NCBI GenBank assembly: GCA_945901845.1 | Contig: CAMDLR010000003.1 | Span: forward strand, 81,555-145,554 | Length of the DNA: 64,000 bases | DNA from: Sediminibacterium ginsengisoli | GTDB taxonomy: Bacteria > Bacteroidota > Bacteroidia > Chitinophagales > Chitinophagaceae | Direction of reading: 5' to 3' | Shown: positions 16,897 to 27,339 of the stretch, piece after piece | Numbering within the stretch: position 1 is the first letter of the stretch | How the letters are laid out: the number at the start of each line of letters is the position of its first letter | Position numbers and translations under genes: made by a program | The notes under the pieces: generated by a model | What the model was told of the DNA's origin: nothing | What the model saw: the letters and a program-made list of their open reading frames with translations, nothing else | Databases searched by the model: none

Positions 16897-19142
16897 TTTC
16901 TATATTTGTCTTTGTACAGTCCCATTTTTTCAAATGGGACAGGTTCAAAGCCTTTTATTTTTTTAAATACTTCCGATGTTTGGCGTAGTGTGAAATTTTC
17001 ATGCGCCATGTCTACAAATCCTGGATCGATAATAGACCTATAATTATCTCTCTCTGTAATGGTGGCATAGTTGCCGCCAATTAATTTGGTGGGGCTTTTA
17101 GGTCCACCAATTACGAGGTTGTCTGCAAATACGTTTCCATGCGCACGCATGGCTTTCCACTGATTGGTACCTGGTATGGTATCTAAATATTCGAGTAGCC
17201 CTGGGTACTTACTTGCATATGGTTCTTGCTGATAAGCAACGCTTTTTGTAAGGCGGTTTCTAATAAGGCCGTTTTCGCCAAACATCGATTTTTCGGAGCC
17301 TGCTGCCCAGGTGTAATAATGCGCCGATATTTGAGCCGTAGCATCGGTGGGTTCTATAATAATATTATTTTTCATAACAAGGTCCCAGCCGCTATTGGTA
17401 AATAAAATACCATGCTTTGTTTCCATTTTATAAAACACGTTTCCAAAAACAAATACATCTGCCGATGAGTCGTCACAATAAATACCCATATTCATCCGGT
17501 TGGGGTTACCAATGTGGTGAAAATAATTGTAGCGCACTACATTGCCTCTATCGCTAGGATCTCTACCAATATACCATGGAGAGGTGTCGTCCGAATTGAG
17601 TGTTACGTGATGGATATTATTGTATTCAAAAACGTGCTCGTTACCATGTACAAAAATACCTTGCCAATCTGAATTGGATATTTCGCAGTGTCTTATTTTA
17701 TTGCCGCATCCGTCTACACTAATGCCCGACCAAATAAATTTATTTCTTCTATTAAAGTCATGTACTTTACAATTTTCAACAATGTTGTTTGCTTTTGTGA
17801 GCGTTCGTTTATCGCCACCACTTAAATAAATACCGCCGCTCCCAGTGTTGTAAACGTCGCAACTGATGATGGTTTGATTAAAGCCTGCGTTTCTATTCCA
17901 GCTGGTGTTTTTATATAAATAATTTTGAAGACTTCCAATGATGCCAGAAGTAGGGGTACCATCAAAATCATCGATACCCATGTCTTTTTGTTTGGCCTCG
18001 GCGCCCTGTCCCATAAAAATGCCGGAGGTTCCAAGGTTTCTAACGGTGCAGCCTGCAATGGCATTATTGCTACCACCTTCTAAATAAACCCCCATGTCTC
18101 TTCCGGCTTCTATGGTAAAGCCTTCGATTGTTAGATGCCCGGCGTTAATAATTGATACGATGGGTGTTTCAAGTATCGAAACCGTAATGTTAGCAGTAGC
18201 AATATCAGTTTTGCCGGCGCTATTAGTAGGGCTATTAGTAGGAGGCCATATATACAACATACCGGTTTTTTTGTCTAGCCACCACTCGCCGGGGCTATCA
18301 AGTTCTTCTAAAATATTGTAGGCGATGTATTCCTGAAAATCCCTTCCGTGTGCAATACCATAAATATGTGGGCTGGCTAATTTAATTTCTTTTTTTGTGG
18401 TATCTATGTTTGCAATGTTGATGTAATCATCTGCAAAGCCGTAATTAAAAGTGCCTTGTATCCAAATGTCTTTTTGTCCTACCCATTTTGATTGTCTATT
18501 ATCGGTGTAGTTAAATAAGCCGCCTCTATTTGATTTGTCACCAATGCGGGGTACAGAACCTTTGTCTATTACTTTGCCAATTTTTACAGCGCCATTGTTG
18601 GGGTAATGTGCAAGTAGTAATGGATCTTGGTTGTAATAAAGTTCTAATGGCGCAGGTATAACGGGCTGGCCGTGTCCATAGCTTTGGTGTGCCCCAAAAT
18701 TAGTGATGCCTAGTTTGGTAAGAGAAACCTCTAGTACATTTTCTACTGCATTTTTTTCTAGCCTAGCCAGTATAGAAGGGTTGGTTACTTTTTTAAATAG
18801 GCGGCCATTGATATTTTTTCCACCAGATAGAATTACTTTATTTTTTGCAAAAGCAAGCCATCTAACATTGACTTTATCACTGCCCGCATCCTGCTCGTTA
18901 AAAGAAAGCGTTGATGTAAGTTCATAAGTGCCGGGCATCACTGTAACAATAATGTCTCCCGCATAGCCTAGGTTGGCTTTTTTAAAGTCTCTTACGAGGG
19001 CTTGTGCTTTTTGTAGGGTTGCTACCGGTTTTTGAGCAGTCCCTAAATTACTATTGTGGCCTTTTGGAGAAACATAAAACTGCTGTGCAGTAAGCTGGTT
19101 AATTATAAGTAGAAAAATGATGGTTTTAAGGAGCTGTTTCAT
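16893..19142 (-). CDS. Exported right-handed beta-helix protein
   Basis: Protein of 749 residues with a signal peptide (cleavage after residue 19, LTAQ). After the typical opening [11 protein letters not shown] and the [10 protein letters not shown] segment it carries many short imperfect coils ([58 protein letters not shown]) characteristic of parallel beta-helix polysaccharide lyases and glycosidases. [16 protein letters not shown] element near residue 290 is common in this group. It is the only - strand gene in the uronate locus and therefore needs its own promoter. It may cleave a uronic-acid-containing polymer, but neither family number nor mechanism can be assigned. Confidence 0.85.
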   Translation of the reverse strand: MKQLLKTIIFLLIINQLTAQQFYVSPKGHNSNLGTAQKPVATLQKAQALVRDFKKANLGYAGDIIVTVMPGTYELTSTLSFNEQDAGSDKVNVRWLAFAKNKVILSGGKNINGRLFKKVTNPSILARLEKNAVENVLEVSLTKLGITNFGAHQSYGHGQPVIPAPLELYYNQDPLLLAHYPNNGAVKIGKVIDKGSVPRIGDKSNRGGLFNYTDNRQSKWVGQKDIWIQGTFNYGFADDYINIANIDTTKKEIKLASPHIYGIAHGRDFQEYIAYNILEELDSPGEWWLDKKTGMLYIWPPTNSPTNSAGKTDIATANITVSILETPIVSIINAGHLTIEGFTIEAGRDMGVYLEGGSNNAIAGCTVRNLGTSGIFMGQGAEAKQKDMGIDDFDGTPTSGIIGSLQNYLYKNTSWNRNAGFNQTIISCDVYNTGSGGIYLSGGDKRTLTKANNIVENCKVHDFNRRNKFIWSGISVDGCGNKIRHCEISNSDWQGIFVHGNEHVFEYNNIHHVTLNSDDTSPWYIGRDPSDRGNVVRYNYFHHIGNPNRMNMGIYCDDSSADVFVFGNVFYKMETKHGILFTNSGWDLVMKNNIIIEPTDATAQISAHYYTWAAGSEKSMFGENGLIRNRLTKSVAYQQEPYASKYPGLLEYLDTIPGTNQWKAMRAHGNVFADNLVIGGPKSPTKLIGGNYATITERDNYRSIIDPGFVDMAHENFTLRQTSEVFKKIKGFEPVPFEKMGLYKDKYRN

Positions 19143-19213
19143 GTGTGTATCTTATGTGTTTAGATGGGCCTAATTATCTACTATTTATTTTATATTGAGT
19201 AAAATTATTTGTT

Positions 19214-20044
19214 ATGAACGCTACGCCAGAATCAGTCAAAGCCGCACTTGATGTAAACTATAGCGTAACACCCGCGCAGGTCAACTATTTCAACGAAAAT
19301 GGTTTTATAAAAATTAAAAATATTTTTGAGCCTGCGGTTATTGACTATATGAATATAGTAATTTCTAAAGAGGTAGACCGTTTAAATAACCAACAAATAC
19401 CCCTCGAAGAACGTGACACCTATGGGAAGGCTTTTTTGCAAATCATGAATTTGTGGATGCATACAAGCGCAGTAAAAGATATTGTATTTAGTAAAAAAAT
19501 TGCCCAGATTGCTACTGGTCTAATGCAAACAGCGGGCGTTCGTTTATACCACGATCAGGCCCTTTTTAAAGAGCCAAAAGGTGGTCATACCCCTTGGCAT
19601 GCCGATCAATATTACTGGCCACTCGCTACAGAAAACACCGTTACAGCATGGATACCATTACAAGCAACACCATTAAACTATGGTCCACTAGAGTTTAGTG
19701 CGGGCAGTAATAAATTAACGGCTGGCAGGGATAAACAAATTAGTGATGAGAGTCAGGCTTTTTTAGAAGCCGAATTAAAACGGAATGCATTTAACCATGT
19801 GGTGGAACCTTTTGATGTAGGTGAAATAAGTTTTCATAGAGGATGGTTGTATCACCGAGCGGGTCCTAATGTGTCTGGTAATATGCGTAAAGTAATGACC
19901 ATGATATACATGGATAAAGACACCGTATTAAAAACGCCCGAAAACCACAACCAGCAGGCCGATTGGGATACCTGGTGTCCAGGCGCTACTGTTGGTGAAA
20001 TTGTAAACACCCCATTAAATCCAGTTTTGTATGAAGCAGTGTAA
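19214..20044 (+). CDS. Phytanoyl-CoA dioxygenase (PhyH) family protein
   Basis: Fe(II)/2-oxoglutarate-dependent oxygenase of 276 residues without signal peptide, so cytoplasmic. The iron facial triad is visible as HADQYYWP (His and Asp near residues 127-129) and a distal His in SFHRGWLYHRAGPN near 213. The substrate is unknown; in glycan loci PhyH proteins are frequent but unproven in function. The end overlaps the following GH20 gene by 14 bases, indicating coupling. It is divergent from the beta-helix gene, with about 70 AT-rich bases between them that probably hold both promoters. Confidence 0.85.
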   Translation: MNATPESVKAALDVNYSVTPAQVNYFNENGFIKIKNIFEPAVIDYMNIVISKEVDRLNNQQIPLEERDTYGKAFLQIMNLWMHTSAVKDIVFSKKIAQIATGLMQTAGVRLYHDQALFKEPKGGHTPWHADQYYWPLATENTVTAWIPLQATPLNYGPLEFSAGSNKLTAGRDKQISDESQAFLEAELKRNAFNHVVEPFDVGEISFHRGWLYHRAGPNVSGNMRKVMTMIYMDKDTVLKTPENHNQQADWDTWCPGATVGEIVNTPLNPVLYEAV

Positions 20045-22250
20045 GTTTTTATTTTCTCTTTTGCTACTCATAGCTGTTGGCGCAAAAGCACAGTTGCCAA
20101 TTATTCCGTACCCTAATAAAGTTGAAACTGGAAAGGGATTTTTTAAACTTACAAAGTCAGCGGCAGCTACTGCCAAATTAATTGTAGATCCGCAAACTAC
20201 TGCTGTAGCATCTATGGAGGGGTATCATTTGTCTGTTACGCCAACTGCTATAACTATTACAGCAAAAACAAAAGTGGGCGCTTTTTATGGCATGCAAACA
20301 TTATTACAATTAGAAGCGCAATCTAAAAATATTCCAGTACTAGAAATTGATGATGCACCAGCTTTTGGTTATAGAGGTCTTATGTTAGACGTGGGCAGAC
20401 ATTTTATGCCGGTATCATTTATTAAGCAACTATTAGATGTAATGGCCATGCAAAAAATGAACAATTTGCACCTCCATTTAACAGAAGACCAAGGTTGGCG
20501 TATCGAAATAAAAAAATATCCAAAATTAACGCGTGTAGGATCGGTGCGTGGCGGTACTTTAATAGGCAAGTATCCGGGTAAAGGCAATACCAATGCCGCC
20601 TACGGCGGCTTTTATACCCAGGCGCAATTAAAAGATCTGGTCGCTTATGCAGCGGCTAAACACATCAATATTATTCCTGAAATTGAAATGCCTGGTCATG
20701 CAAGTGCTGCAATCGCTGCATACCCCGAGTTAAGTTGTTTTCCAAATGAACCCACGCAGCTCACCAAAAACATGTATGCTACTGCTACAGAAAATAAAAT
20801 AAAAAAAGAGGGTGGTAAAATAGTGCAAGAAAGCTGGGGCGTATTTGATGATGTGTTTGCACCTAGCGAGTACACGTTTAATTTTATTGAAAATGTACTA
20901 GATGAAGTAATGGATATATTTCCCTCAAGTTATATTCATATTGGCGGCGACGAGTGTCCAAAAACAGCATGGAAGCGGTCTAGTTTTTGTCAGGCACTCA
21001 TGAAAGAAAAAGGTATCGCTGATGAACATGCATTACAGAGTTATTTTATTCAGCGCGTAGAAAAATATGTAAATAGTAAGGGGCGCAAAATTATAGGATG
21101 GGATGAAATTTTAGAAGGCGGACTCGCACCCAATGCAACCGTTATGAGTTGGCAGGGTGAAGAAGGCGGCATAACTGCAGCCAAGCAGCATCATGATGTA
21201 ATCATGACCCCGCAGGGCACTTGTTACTTAAATTTTTATCAATCTTCTGATTCCCGCGACTCTATTGCTTTTGGCGGCTTCTTACCCCTCGAAGCAGTAT
21301 ATAATTATAATCCAATTCCTGCGGCACTTACCGCTCAAGAAGCGACTTATATAAAAGGGGTACAGGGTAATTTATGGACTGAATATATTGCCAATAAAGA
21401 CCTAGCCTCTTTTATGTTGTATCCACGTGCGATGGCTATTGCCGAAAACGGATGGACAAAAACCAAAACAGGGTTCGATCATTTTACAAACCGTGTAACG
21501 ATGTGGCAACCTATATTGAAACAAAAAGGGCTTCATTTTTCGGACCATTTATACAATGTACAAATCACCAGTAAACCTACGGCAGGGGGCATCCATGTTT
21601 CTATTGGTGGCGTAGGTGCAGCGCATAAAATTGTCTATACTACAAATGGCAAACTACCTAGCGTGCAAGATCAACAATACACAGGTCCTATCACGATTAA
21701 CGGTGATGCCAATTTGCAAGCGGGTGTTGTTGTCAACAATAAAATAACGGATGTAGCGTCTGCTTCATTTTCTATTAATAAAGCTACGGGCGCAAATCTT
21801 TCCGAGTTAACCAACGCACCTAAAGCACCCTATAATAAAAGTGGTAACAATGGCTTTATCAATGGCATTGTCGCAAATGATAGTAGATTTAGTGATGGCG
21901 AATGGTTGGCCTGGGAAGGAAAAGATATAGAAGCAACACTTTCTTTTGCAGCGCCTACTTCTATTTCAAAAATTAGTACTCGTTTTTACAATAGCAGGGG
22001 AAGTTGGATTCATTTGCCAACAAGTGTAGAAGTGTTAGGGTCAGAAGATGGGAAAACATTTACCCGTTTAGGCCTGCTACAAAACTTAGATAATAGTAAA
22101 GAAGGTGCGGTAACTGTTTTATTTGAAATAAAGGCTACTACCGTTCAATATATGAAGTTAGTAGCTCATCCTGTAACAATGATCCCTGCTGGGTTTGCGG
22201 GCGCAGGAAATCCTTCTTGGTTATTTATGGATGAACTCATTGTAAAATAA
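20031..22250 (+). CDS. GH20 beta-N-acetylhexosaminidase
   Basis: Exported exo-hexosaminidase of 739 residues. Signal peptide ends near residue 20 (GAKAQ). An N-terminal GH20b domain precedes the barrel. Catalytic-domain motifs are HLHLTEDQGWRIEI near 144, IPEIEMPGHA near 215, and the Asp-Glu catalytic pair in HIGGDECPKTAW near 304. The C-terminal part has a chitobiase-type beta-sandwich (YTTNGKLPS) and an F5/8-type carbohydrate-binding domain from about 600. The ATG lies inside the end of the PhyH gene. It would remove terminal GlcNAc or GalNAc, so the targeted glycan may be a glycosaminoglycan or glycoprotein type, consistent with the sulfatase and uronate genes. Confidence 0.92.
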   Translation: MKQCKFLFSLLLLIAVGAKAQLPIIPYPNKVETGKGFFKLTKSAAATAKLIVDPQTTAVASMEGYHLSVTPTAITITAKTKVGAFYGMQTLLQLEAQSKNIPVLEIDDAPAFGYRGLMLDVGRHFMPVSFIKQLLDVMAMQKMNNLHLHLTEDQGWRIEIKKYPKLTRVGSVRGGTLIGKYPGKGNTNAAYGGFYTQAQLKDLVAYAAAKHINIIPEIEMPGHASAAIAAYPELSCFPNEPTQLTKNMYATATENKIKKEGGKIVQESWGVFDDVFAPSEYTFNFIENVLDEVMDIFPSSYIHIGGDECPKTAWKRSSFCQALMKEKGIADEHALQSYFIQRVEKYVNSKGRKIIGWDEILEGGLAPNATVMSWQGEEGGITAAKQHHDVIMTPQGTCYLNFYQSSDSRDSIAFGGFLPLEAVYNYNPIPAALTAQEATYIKGVQGNLWTEYIANKDLASFMLYPRAMAIAENGWTKTKTGFDHFTNRVTMWQPILKQKGLHFSDHLYNVQITSKPTAGGIHVSIGGVGAAHKIVYTTNGKLPSVQDQQYTGPITINGDANLQAGVVVNNKITDVASASFSINKATGANLSELTNAPKAPYNKSGNNGFINGIVANDSRFSDGEWLAWEGKDIEATLSFAAPTSISKISTRFYNSRGSWIHLPTSVEVLGSEDGKTFTRLGLLQNLDNSKEGAVTVLFEIKATTVQYMKLVAHPVTMIPAGFAGAGNPSWLFMDELIVK

Positions 22251-22253
22251 AAG

Positions 22254-23108
22254 ATGATGGCAAAAGTGATAGACACCCACATGCACAGTTGGGATTTGCA
22301 AAAAGTAAGGTATAGTTGGCTCGATGGGGATACTTCTATTTTAGCGCAAAATTATTATCCTTCCGGTATTGAAGCGCAATTACAAGTAGCTAATGTAAGT
22401 GCAGCCGTAATGGTGCAAGCTGCAAACAATATAGAAGACACCGAATTTATGTTTGAATGTGCGGAGCAGTACCCTTGGATTATTGGTGTTGTGGGTTGGG
22501 TAGATTTACTGGATCCGACGCTTGCAAAAAATCAATTAGAAGCACATTTGCAAAATAAATATTTTAAAGGGATCAGGCACCTCATACATGACGAGCCAGA
22601 CCATAACTGGTTACTACAACCTGCTGTCATAGAAAGTTTAGGGATCTTGGCGGATCATGGTGTTCCTTTTGATGTAGTAGGTGTAAAAATTGAACACATT
22701 AAAGCAGCGATACAAGTGGCAAAGCAAATACCACATTTAAAAATGGTTTTTGATCACTTAAACCATCCACCCATTACTACCAACGAGCAGTTTAGTGCTT
22801 GGGGAGAAACTATTGCCGAGGCTGCTTGCATGCCTAATTTTTATGCAAAAATTTCGGGGCTAGGCACTTGCTGTGCTCATTTTAATGATTGGTCTGCTAA
22901 CACCATTGAGCCTTATGTGGCTTATGTTCTAAAACATTTTAGTATAAACAAATTAATGATTGGAGGAGACTGGCCTGTGTCATTGCTGGCTGGAGATTAT
23001 GTAAATACACATCATAAATACCAGACAGTAATCAATAAATTAGTAGCACCAGAAAATCAAGAAAAAATTTACAGCACTAATGCAATGAGTTTTTATAAGC
23101 TGGGTTAG
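22254..23108 (+). CDS. Amidohydrolase, L-fuconolactonase / sugar-lactonase type
   Basis: Cytoplasmic metal-dependent hydrolase of 284 residues from the amidohydrolase_2 family. The first metal site HMHSWD is at residues 8-13, the family's RHLIHDEPD segment near 108, HLNHPP near 163, and the terminal GGDWPVS near 240. Relatives open sugar lactones such as L-fucono-lactone. It starts four bases after the GH20 stop. Together with a GH29 fucosidase at 56379 a fucose link is thinkable, but no fucose dehydrogenase or kinase is seen. The end overlaps the convergent OmpA gene by four bases. Confidence 0.83.
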   Translation: MMAKVIDTHMHSWDLQKVRYSWLDGDTSILAQNYYPSGIEAQLQVANVSAAVMVQAANNIEDTEFMFECAEQYPWIIGVVGWVDLLDPTLAKNQLEAHLQNKYFKGIRHLIHDEPDHNWLLQPAVIESLGILADHGVPFDVVGVKIEHIKAAIQVAKQIPHLKMVFDHLNHPPITTNEQFSAWGETIAEAACMPNFYAKISGLGTCCAHFNDWSANTIEPYVAYVLKHFSINKLMIGGDWPVSLLAGDYVNTHHKYQTVINKLVAPENQEKIYSTNAMSFYKLG

Positions 23109-24583
23109 TTGTTCACTATTTCTACTTCAATTCTTCTGTTTCTAAAACGGTTGTTGTCCGAGTCGTTGGGCGTGATTGGATCGGTTTCGCCTTTACCAAT
23201 GGTAGCTATACGGCCTGCAGCAATGCCTAGTTTTACAAGCGCGGATTTAATTGCTTCTGCTCTTTTATTGGATAAAATAATATTGTAATTGTCTTCACCC
23301 AAATTATCGGTGTGACCGCTAATAATAATACGAAGCGAACTATTTTTTGTTAGATAAGTGGCCATTTGTTCTATTTCTGGCGTATACCTTGGCATAATAT
23401 CATGTTTATCTAATTCAAAATTCACATTGAGCGAAATGGTTTCTCTAACGCCCTTAAATGTTTTTTCGCCAGTGGCCTTTTGTTCACTCACGGTACCCGC
23501 GCTGATACTTAATTTCTCATAATCAAACATACAAGGCATCATACTTACCTCATAGTACCTATTCAATGAAAAAAGCTGGTTGTTAAACACTTCTTCAAAT
23601 TCGGATCTATCGTAACACTGAAAATACATGCCATTTGTTTCGTTAGCAATCGCTCTTAAATTAACAGAGTCGGCACCACTACTATAAGCAATGGTAAATA
23701 CCGGAATATTATTTACGAGTGCTTTTTCAACAATCGATTTGGTATTTTTATTTTTTGAAGAATTCTCGTACCCGTCTGTAAATAAAAGTAGTACTGGTTT
23801 GTACTTATTGTATTTGGCCATGGTATCTAATGCGCGGTCCATGGCGTCATTGATTGCGGTGCCACCTCCAAATCCATCCATACCTCTTTTGTGGTATAGC
23901 ATTTTTTGTATGGTAGTACTGTCGTATGCCGTTCCTTCATAAGAAATATCCGAATCAAATTTCCATAAGCTAATTAAGTTGCGCTTGCTCATTTTTTTAA
24001 AGCTTGCAGATAGTGCGTCTTGTAATTCGGCGCAGCGTTCATCACCCATAGAGCCACTATGGTCTAGTATAATACCAATATGATAAATACTGGTGTCTTT
24101 TACTTCTTTTAACGTGTATTTAGTAACGTAACAGGTATCGTTGTATTTATTAATAAACCTAAATGCATTGGTTGTATCGGCGGTATTGATTTTATGATAG
24201 CTACCTTTTAAATTAGTAGGGTAGCTCATTCTAAAATTAATTTCCTTTTTATTTTTAGTAAAGCCGTAGGTGTTAATGGTTAGTTTCTCAGGCACATAGG
24301 TTTCGCCTATTCTTCTTTTAATCACCGGTTTTTGGGTAATAAAAATAGGCTCATACATAAAAGTATAATTGGCAGGAACATGGTCGATACCGTCAAAAGG
24401 TTCAAAGCCAGGCCTTGGTTTAAACGTTTTTTTATATTGTGGTTTAGGAGGAGCAGTTGTTCTTTTTTTTGGCGGTGCCGATTCTGCAAAAATCTCTCTA
24501 GATTCTCTGCACGCTGTAATACCAATAAAACCAATGGCAACGACAAGTGTTTGCAGGCGAATGGCAGAAAATTGAATATCCAT
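23105..24583 (-). CDS. VWA-OmpA domain lipoprotein
   Basis: Envelope protein of 492 residues. A lipobox (ITAC, Cys about residue 25) indicates a lipoprotein. A von Willebrand A domain starts near 170 with the MIDAS motif DHSGSMGDE and continues with FGGGTAINDAMD and LLFTDGYE. The C-terminal OmpA domain (about 375-490) has SGHTDNLGEDNYNIILSNKRA, the peptidoglycan-binding signature. This suggests a peptidoglycan-anchored outer-membrane protein binding a partner through its metal site. It lies 31 bases downstream of the DUF5723-like gene on the same strand, so the two may be cotranscribed. Confidence 0.88.
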   Translation of the reverse strand: MDIQFSAIRLQTLVVAIGFIGITACRESREIFAESAPPKKRTTAPPKPQYKKTFKPRPGFEPFDGIDHVPANYTFMYEPIFITQKPVIKRRIGETYVPEKLTINTYGFTKNKKEINFRMSYPTNLKGSYHKINTADTTNAFRFINKYNDTCYVTKYTLKEVKDTSIYHIGIILDHSGSMGDERCAELQDALSASFKKMSKRNLISLWKFDSDISYEGTAYDSTTIQKMLYHKRGMDGFGGGTAINDAMDRALDTMAKYNKYKPVLLLFTDGYENSSKNKNTKSIVEKALVNNIPVFTIAYSSGADSVNLRAIANETNGMYFQCYDRSEFEEVFNNQLFSLNRYYEVSMMPCMFDYEKLSISAGTVSEQKATGEKTFKGVRETISLNVNFELDKHDIMPRYTPEIEQMATYLTKNSSLRIIISGHTDNLGEDNYNIILSNKRAEAIKSALVKLGIAAGRIATIGKGETDPITPNDSDNNRFRNRRIEVEIVNN

Positions 24584-24614
24584 AACTATACGTTGATTGA
24601 TGCTCTAAGTTAAT

Positions 24615-26048
24615 TTATTCTGGACAGTCTATAATGGTCTTAATTTTTTTAAGGCTCATGGGGTGTATGCTTAACATGAGATATCCGCCTCCTGAACCAT
24701 TGTCCATATTGCTTGAGTTGGTTAGCCATCTAAGCCTATGAACGCCCACTGTGAGGGGACCCAATTTGATAGCGCCACCTAGCATGAGTTGTCCTTGTGT
24801 ATTGTATTGAACAGGCATGTAAACACCAATATGCAATGTTTCATAGCGGGGTGTAACCGTAATTAAATTAAGGTCACGAACGCGTCGTTTGGTAAGACCA
24901 GCACTAGCGTGCATATTAATGGTAAGATCGGCGTTGATATAAAAATTGTTGCCAAGTGGCTTGTCAATATTTAGATTAAAGCGTGTAGGCTTAGCAATGG
25001 TAAATGTTTCAGGCATTGGGGTGGTAGAAGCAAATATGGTAGCGAGCGAATCTCTTAACTGATCGCTATTTTGAATACCAGTTGTTTTACCTGAAATTAA
25101 TGGATCGTTCATATTTGGACGAACGCCATTAAATAAGCTACTTGTAACTGTATTTTTATACGACACGCCGCCAATATCCATAATGGAAACACCAATTTTT
25201 AATGCATAGTTTAATGCATGGTTGGTTTGAAAGCTATGCGATTCTGTATTGTATAATAAATACTCTGCGCCCATACTTAAGCCAAAGCTTGACTTACCGT
25301 TTTTTACAAAATCGGTTCCTGTGTTAGCAGTTCCTGCAACCGTTTCATCATAATTAGAACTGTATCCAAATGAAGCGCCACCTGCAGTTAGGGTATATAA
25401 AGTATCTATGCCATTTGTACTTTCTAAATAACTTAATTTATTAACGGTAGCATAAGCTGCCGAAATACTTTTATTGATTTGCAAAGTAAGCCCTGCTGTT
25501 AAAGTGCTTTTTTGATCTCTAAATATTTCTTGGGAATAATTTAAATTGGTTTCCAACCAACCACTATGGGTAACAAAAGCTTCTAAATAAGGCGTTTGTC
25601 TATTGAGTTTAAAAAACTCATGCATACTTTTTATGCCATTTACTGCAACAAGTGGTTCTGTTTTGATGTGGTTAAACGTTCTTGCTCTAATCCCAACACT
25701 AAATGCTTGTTTGTTATTTGGCTTATATAAAAGGTTTAGTAAATTAACATCCACATTGCCATGAAAGTATTTTGGAAACATGCCTTCATGAACACCAATA
25801 GAATCGTTTTGAACATAAAACAAATTACTATTGATATTTGCTTGCGCACTTAAAATGGTAGCCTCCCATTTAAAGGATTGATTCACACTAGATGCGGGGT
25901 TGTTAAAAATACTGGTACTGCCTGCAAATGCCGACCCGTAGGTTGGTTTATAGCTCTGGGCGTTTGCGCGCATAAAAAAAAGGCTTGTAGCAATACCGGC
26001 TACGATTAGAAAAAGGCGCTTATTTTTTATTCGCTTGTTTATTTGCAT
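24615..26048 (-). CDS. DUF5723-like outer-membrane beta-barrel protein
   Basis: Exported protein of 477 residues with a long basic signal peptide (cleavage near residue 31, ANAQ). The rest is alternating beta-strand sequence with Tyr/Phe-rich strands and many GxxY or NxxY turns, resembling the DUF5723 / PorV-like barrel proteins of Bacteroidota. An opening motif GSTSIFNNPAS is typical for that group. It sits four bases after the aminotransferase gene. Function unknown; an outer-membrane role together with the downstream VWA-OmpA lipoprotein is a reasonable guess. Confidence 0.72.
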   Translation of the reverse strand: MQINKRIKNKRLFLIVAGIATSLFFMRANAQSYKPTYGSAFAGSTSIFNNPASSVNQSFKWEATILSAQANINSNLFYVQNDSIGVHEGMFPKYFHGNVDVNLLNLLYKPNNKQAFSVGIRARTFNHIKTEPLVAVNGIKSMHEFFKLNRQTPYLEAFVTHSGWLETNLNYSQEIFRDQKSTLTAGLTLQINKSISAAYATVNKLSYLESTNGIDTLYTLTAGGASFGYSSNYDETVAGTANTGTDFVKNGKSSFGLSMGAEYLLYNTESHSFQTNHALNYALKIGVSIMDIGGVSYKNTVTSSLFNGVRPNMNDPLISGKTTGIQNSDQLRDSLATIFASTTPMPETFTIAKPTRFNLNIDKPLGNNFYINADLTINMHASAGLTKRRVRDLNLITVTPRYETLHIGVYMPVQYNTQGQLMLGGAIKLGPLTVGVHRLRWLTNSSNMDNGSGGGYLMLSIHPMSLKKIKTIIDCPE

Positions 26049-26052
26049 GTAT

Positions 26053-27249
26053 TTATTTTACAAGACCCGGGTAAACTTTTAATGCCGCTTCTAAACAATC
26101 CATAGACTTATTAATGTCTTCTAGGTTTAACACATAAGCAAGTCTTACCTCTTGTTTTCCAAGACCTGGCGTACCATAAAAACCTGTTGCAGGCGCTAAC
26201 ATGACTGTTTGGTTTTCAAAAGCAAAATCTTCGAGTAACCACTGACAAAATTTATCTGCGTCATCAATAGGTAATTTAGCCATTGCATAAAAAGCGCCGC
26301 CCGGATTAGGGCAAAAAACGCCTTCCATGGCATTTAATCTGGTAACAATAAGGTCCCTTCTAGATTTATATTCGGCCTTGGTATCGTCAAAATAATTGGC
26401 TGGTAAATCAATGGCTGCTTCCCCGGCAATTTGTGCAAAGCTTGGCGGGCTTAAACGGGCTTGTGCAAATTTCATGGTGGCATCTAATAGCGCTTGATTT
26501 TTGGTAATAAATGCACCAATTCTTCCACCACAGGCACTGTATCTTTTGCTAATGGTATCCATGATTACCACATGTTCATCAACGCCTGTTAAATGAAGCG
26601 CACTAATTTGTGTGCCTTCGTAACAAAACTCTCTGTATGCTTCGTCAGAAAACAAATAGAGGTCGTGTTTTAAAATAATATTTTTTAACTGCTCCATTTC
26701 TGCAGCGCTATATAAATAACCAGTTGGGTTGTTAGGGTTACAAATTACAATCGCTTTGGTGCGCGGTGTAATTTTAGCTTCGATAGCTTCAATGGGCGGA
26801 AGCGCAAAACCATTTTCAATGTGTGATGTGATAGGCACTACAGATACCCCTGCTTCAACTGCAAACCCGTTGTAGTTGGCATAAAAAGGTTCTGGTATGA
26901 TCACCTCGTCGCCAGCATCTAGGCATGCCATAAAGCCAAATAAAATGGCTTCGCTACCACCTGTGGTAATAATGATTTGTTTTTCATTGACATCAATGCC
27001 AACGCTTTTATAATAACCCACTAATTTTTTACGGTAACTTTCATTGCCTGCACTATGGCTGTATTCTAGCACTTTAAAATCACTGTGTCTAACAGCATCC
27101 AAAACCATTTTAGGGGTTTCAATATCTGGCTGACCAATATTTAGGTGGTATACTTTAGTTCCTCTTTTTTTTGCAGCTTCTGCAAAGGGAACTAGTTTTC
27201 TGATAGGTGAGGCCGGCATTTCTATGCCACGTTTGCTGATTTGTAACAT
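26053..27249 (-). CDS. PLP-dependent class I aminotransferase
   Basis: Fold-type I aminotransferase of 398 residues in the aspartate aminotransferase family. Motifs are HLNIGQPDIETP near residue 35, ICNPNNPTGYLY near 169 (substrate-binding Asn), SDEAYREF near 200, and the PLP-binding Lys in DTISKRYSACGGR near 235. The ATG is followed by LQISKRGIEMPASPIRKL, as in bacteroidal homologues. No regulatory or biosynthetic partner lies nearby, so the amino acid substrate cannot be fixed. Confidence 0.92.
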   Translation of the reverse strand: MLQISKRGIEMPASPIRKLVPFAEAAKKRGTKVYHLNIGQPDIETPKMVLDAVRHSDFKVLEYSHSAGNESYRKKLVGYYKSVGIDVNEKQIIITTGGSEAILFGFMACLDAGDEVIIPEPFYANYNGFAVEAGVSVVPITSHIENGFALPPIEAIEAKITPRTKAIVICNPNNPTGYLYSAAEMEQLKNIILKHDLYLFSDEAYREFCYEGTQISALHLTGVDEHVVIMDTISKRYSACGGRIGAFITKNQALLDATMKFAQARLSPPSFAQIAGEAAIDLPANYFDDTKAEYKSRRDLIVTRLNAMEGVFCPNPGGAFYAMAKLPIDDADKFCQWLLEDFAFENQTVMLAPATGFYGTPGLGKQEVRLAYVLNLEDINKSMDCLEAALKVYPGLVK

Positions 27250-27284
27250 GTTGCAAATATAAGTTTACAATTTGAGGCAGGGGC

Positions 27285-27314
27285 AAAAAAAACCAGCCTC
27301 CGAAGGAGGCTGGT
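27285..27314 (-). terminator. Rho-independent terminator after the DUF1573 gene
   Basis: A perfect 9 bp GC-rich stem (CCAGCCTCC / GGAGGCTGG, plus a closing A-T) with a three-base loop lies 25 bases past the DUF1573 stop. On the - strand it is followed by eight T. Confidence 0.93.
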
Positions 27315-27339
27315 AACATATTTCTATAAATCTTAACAA

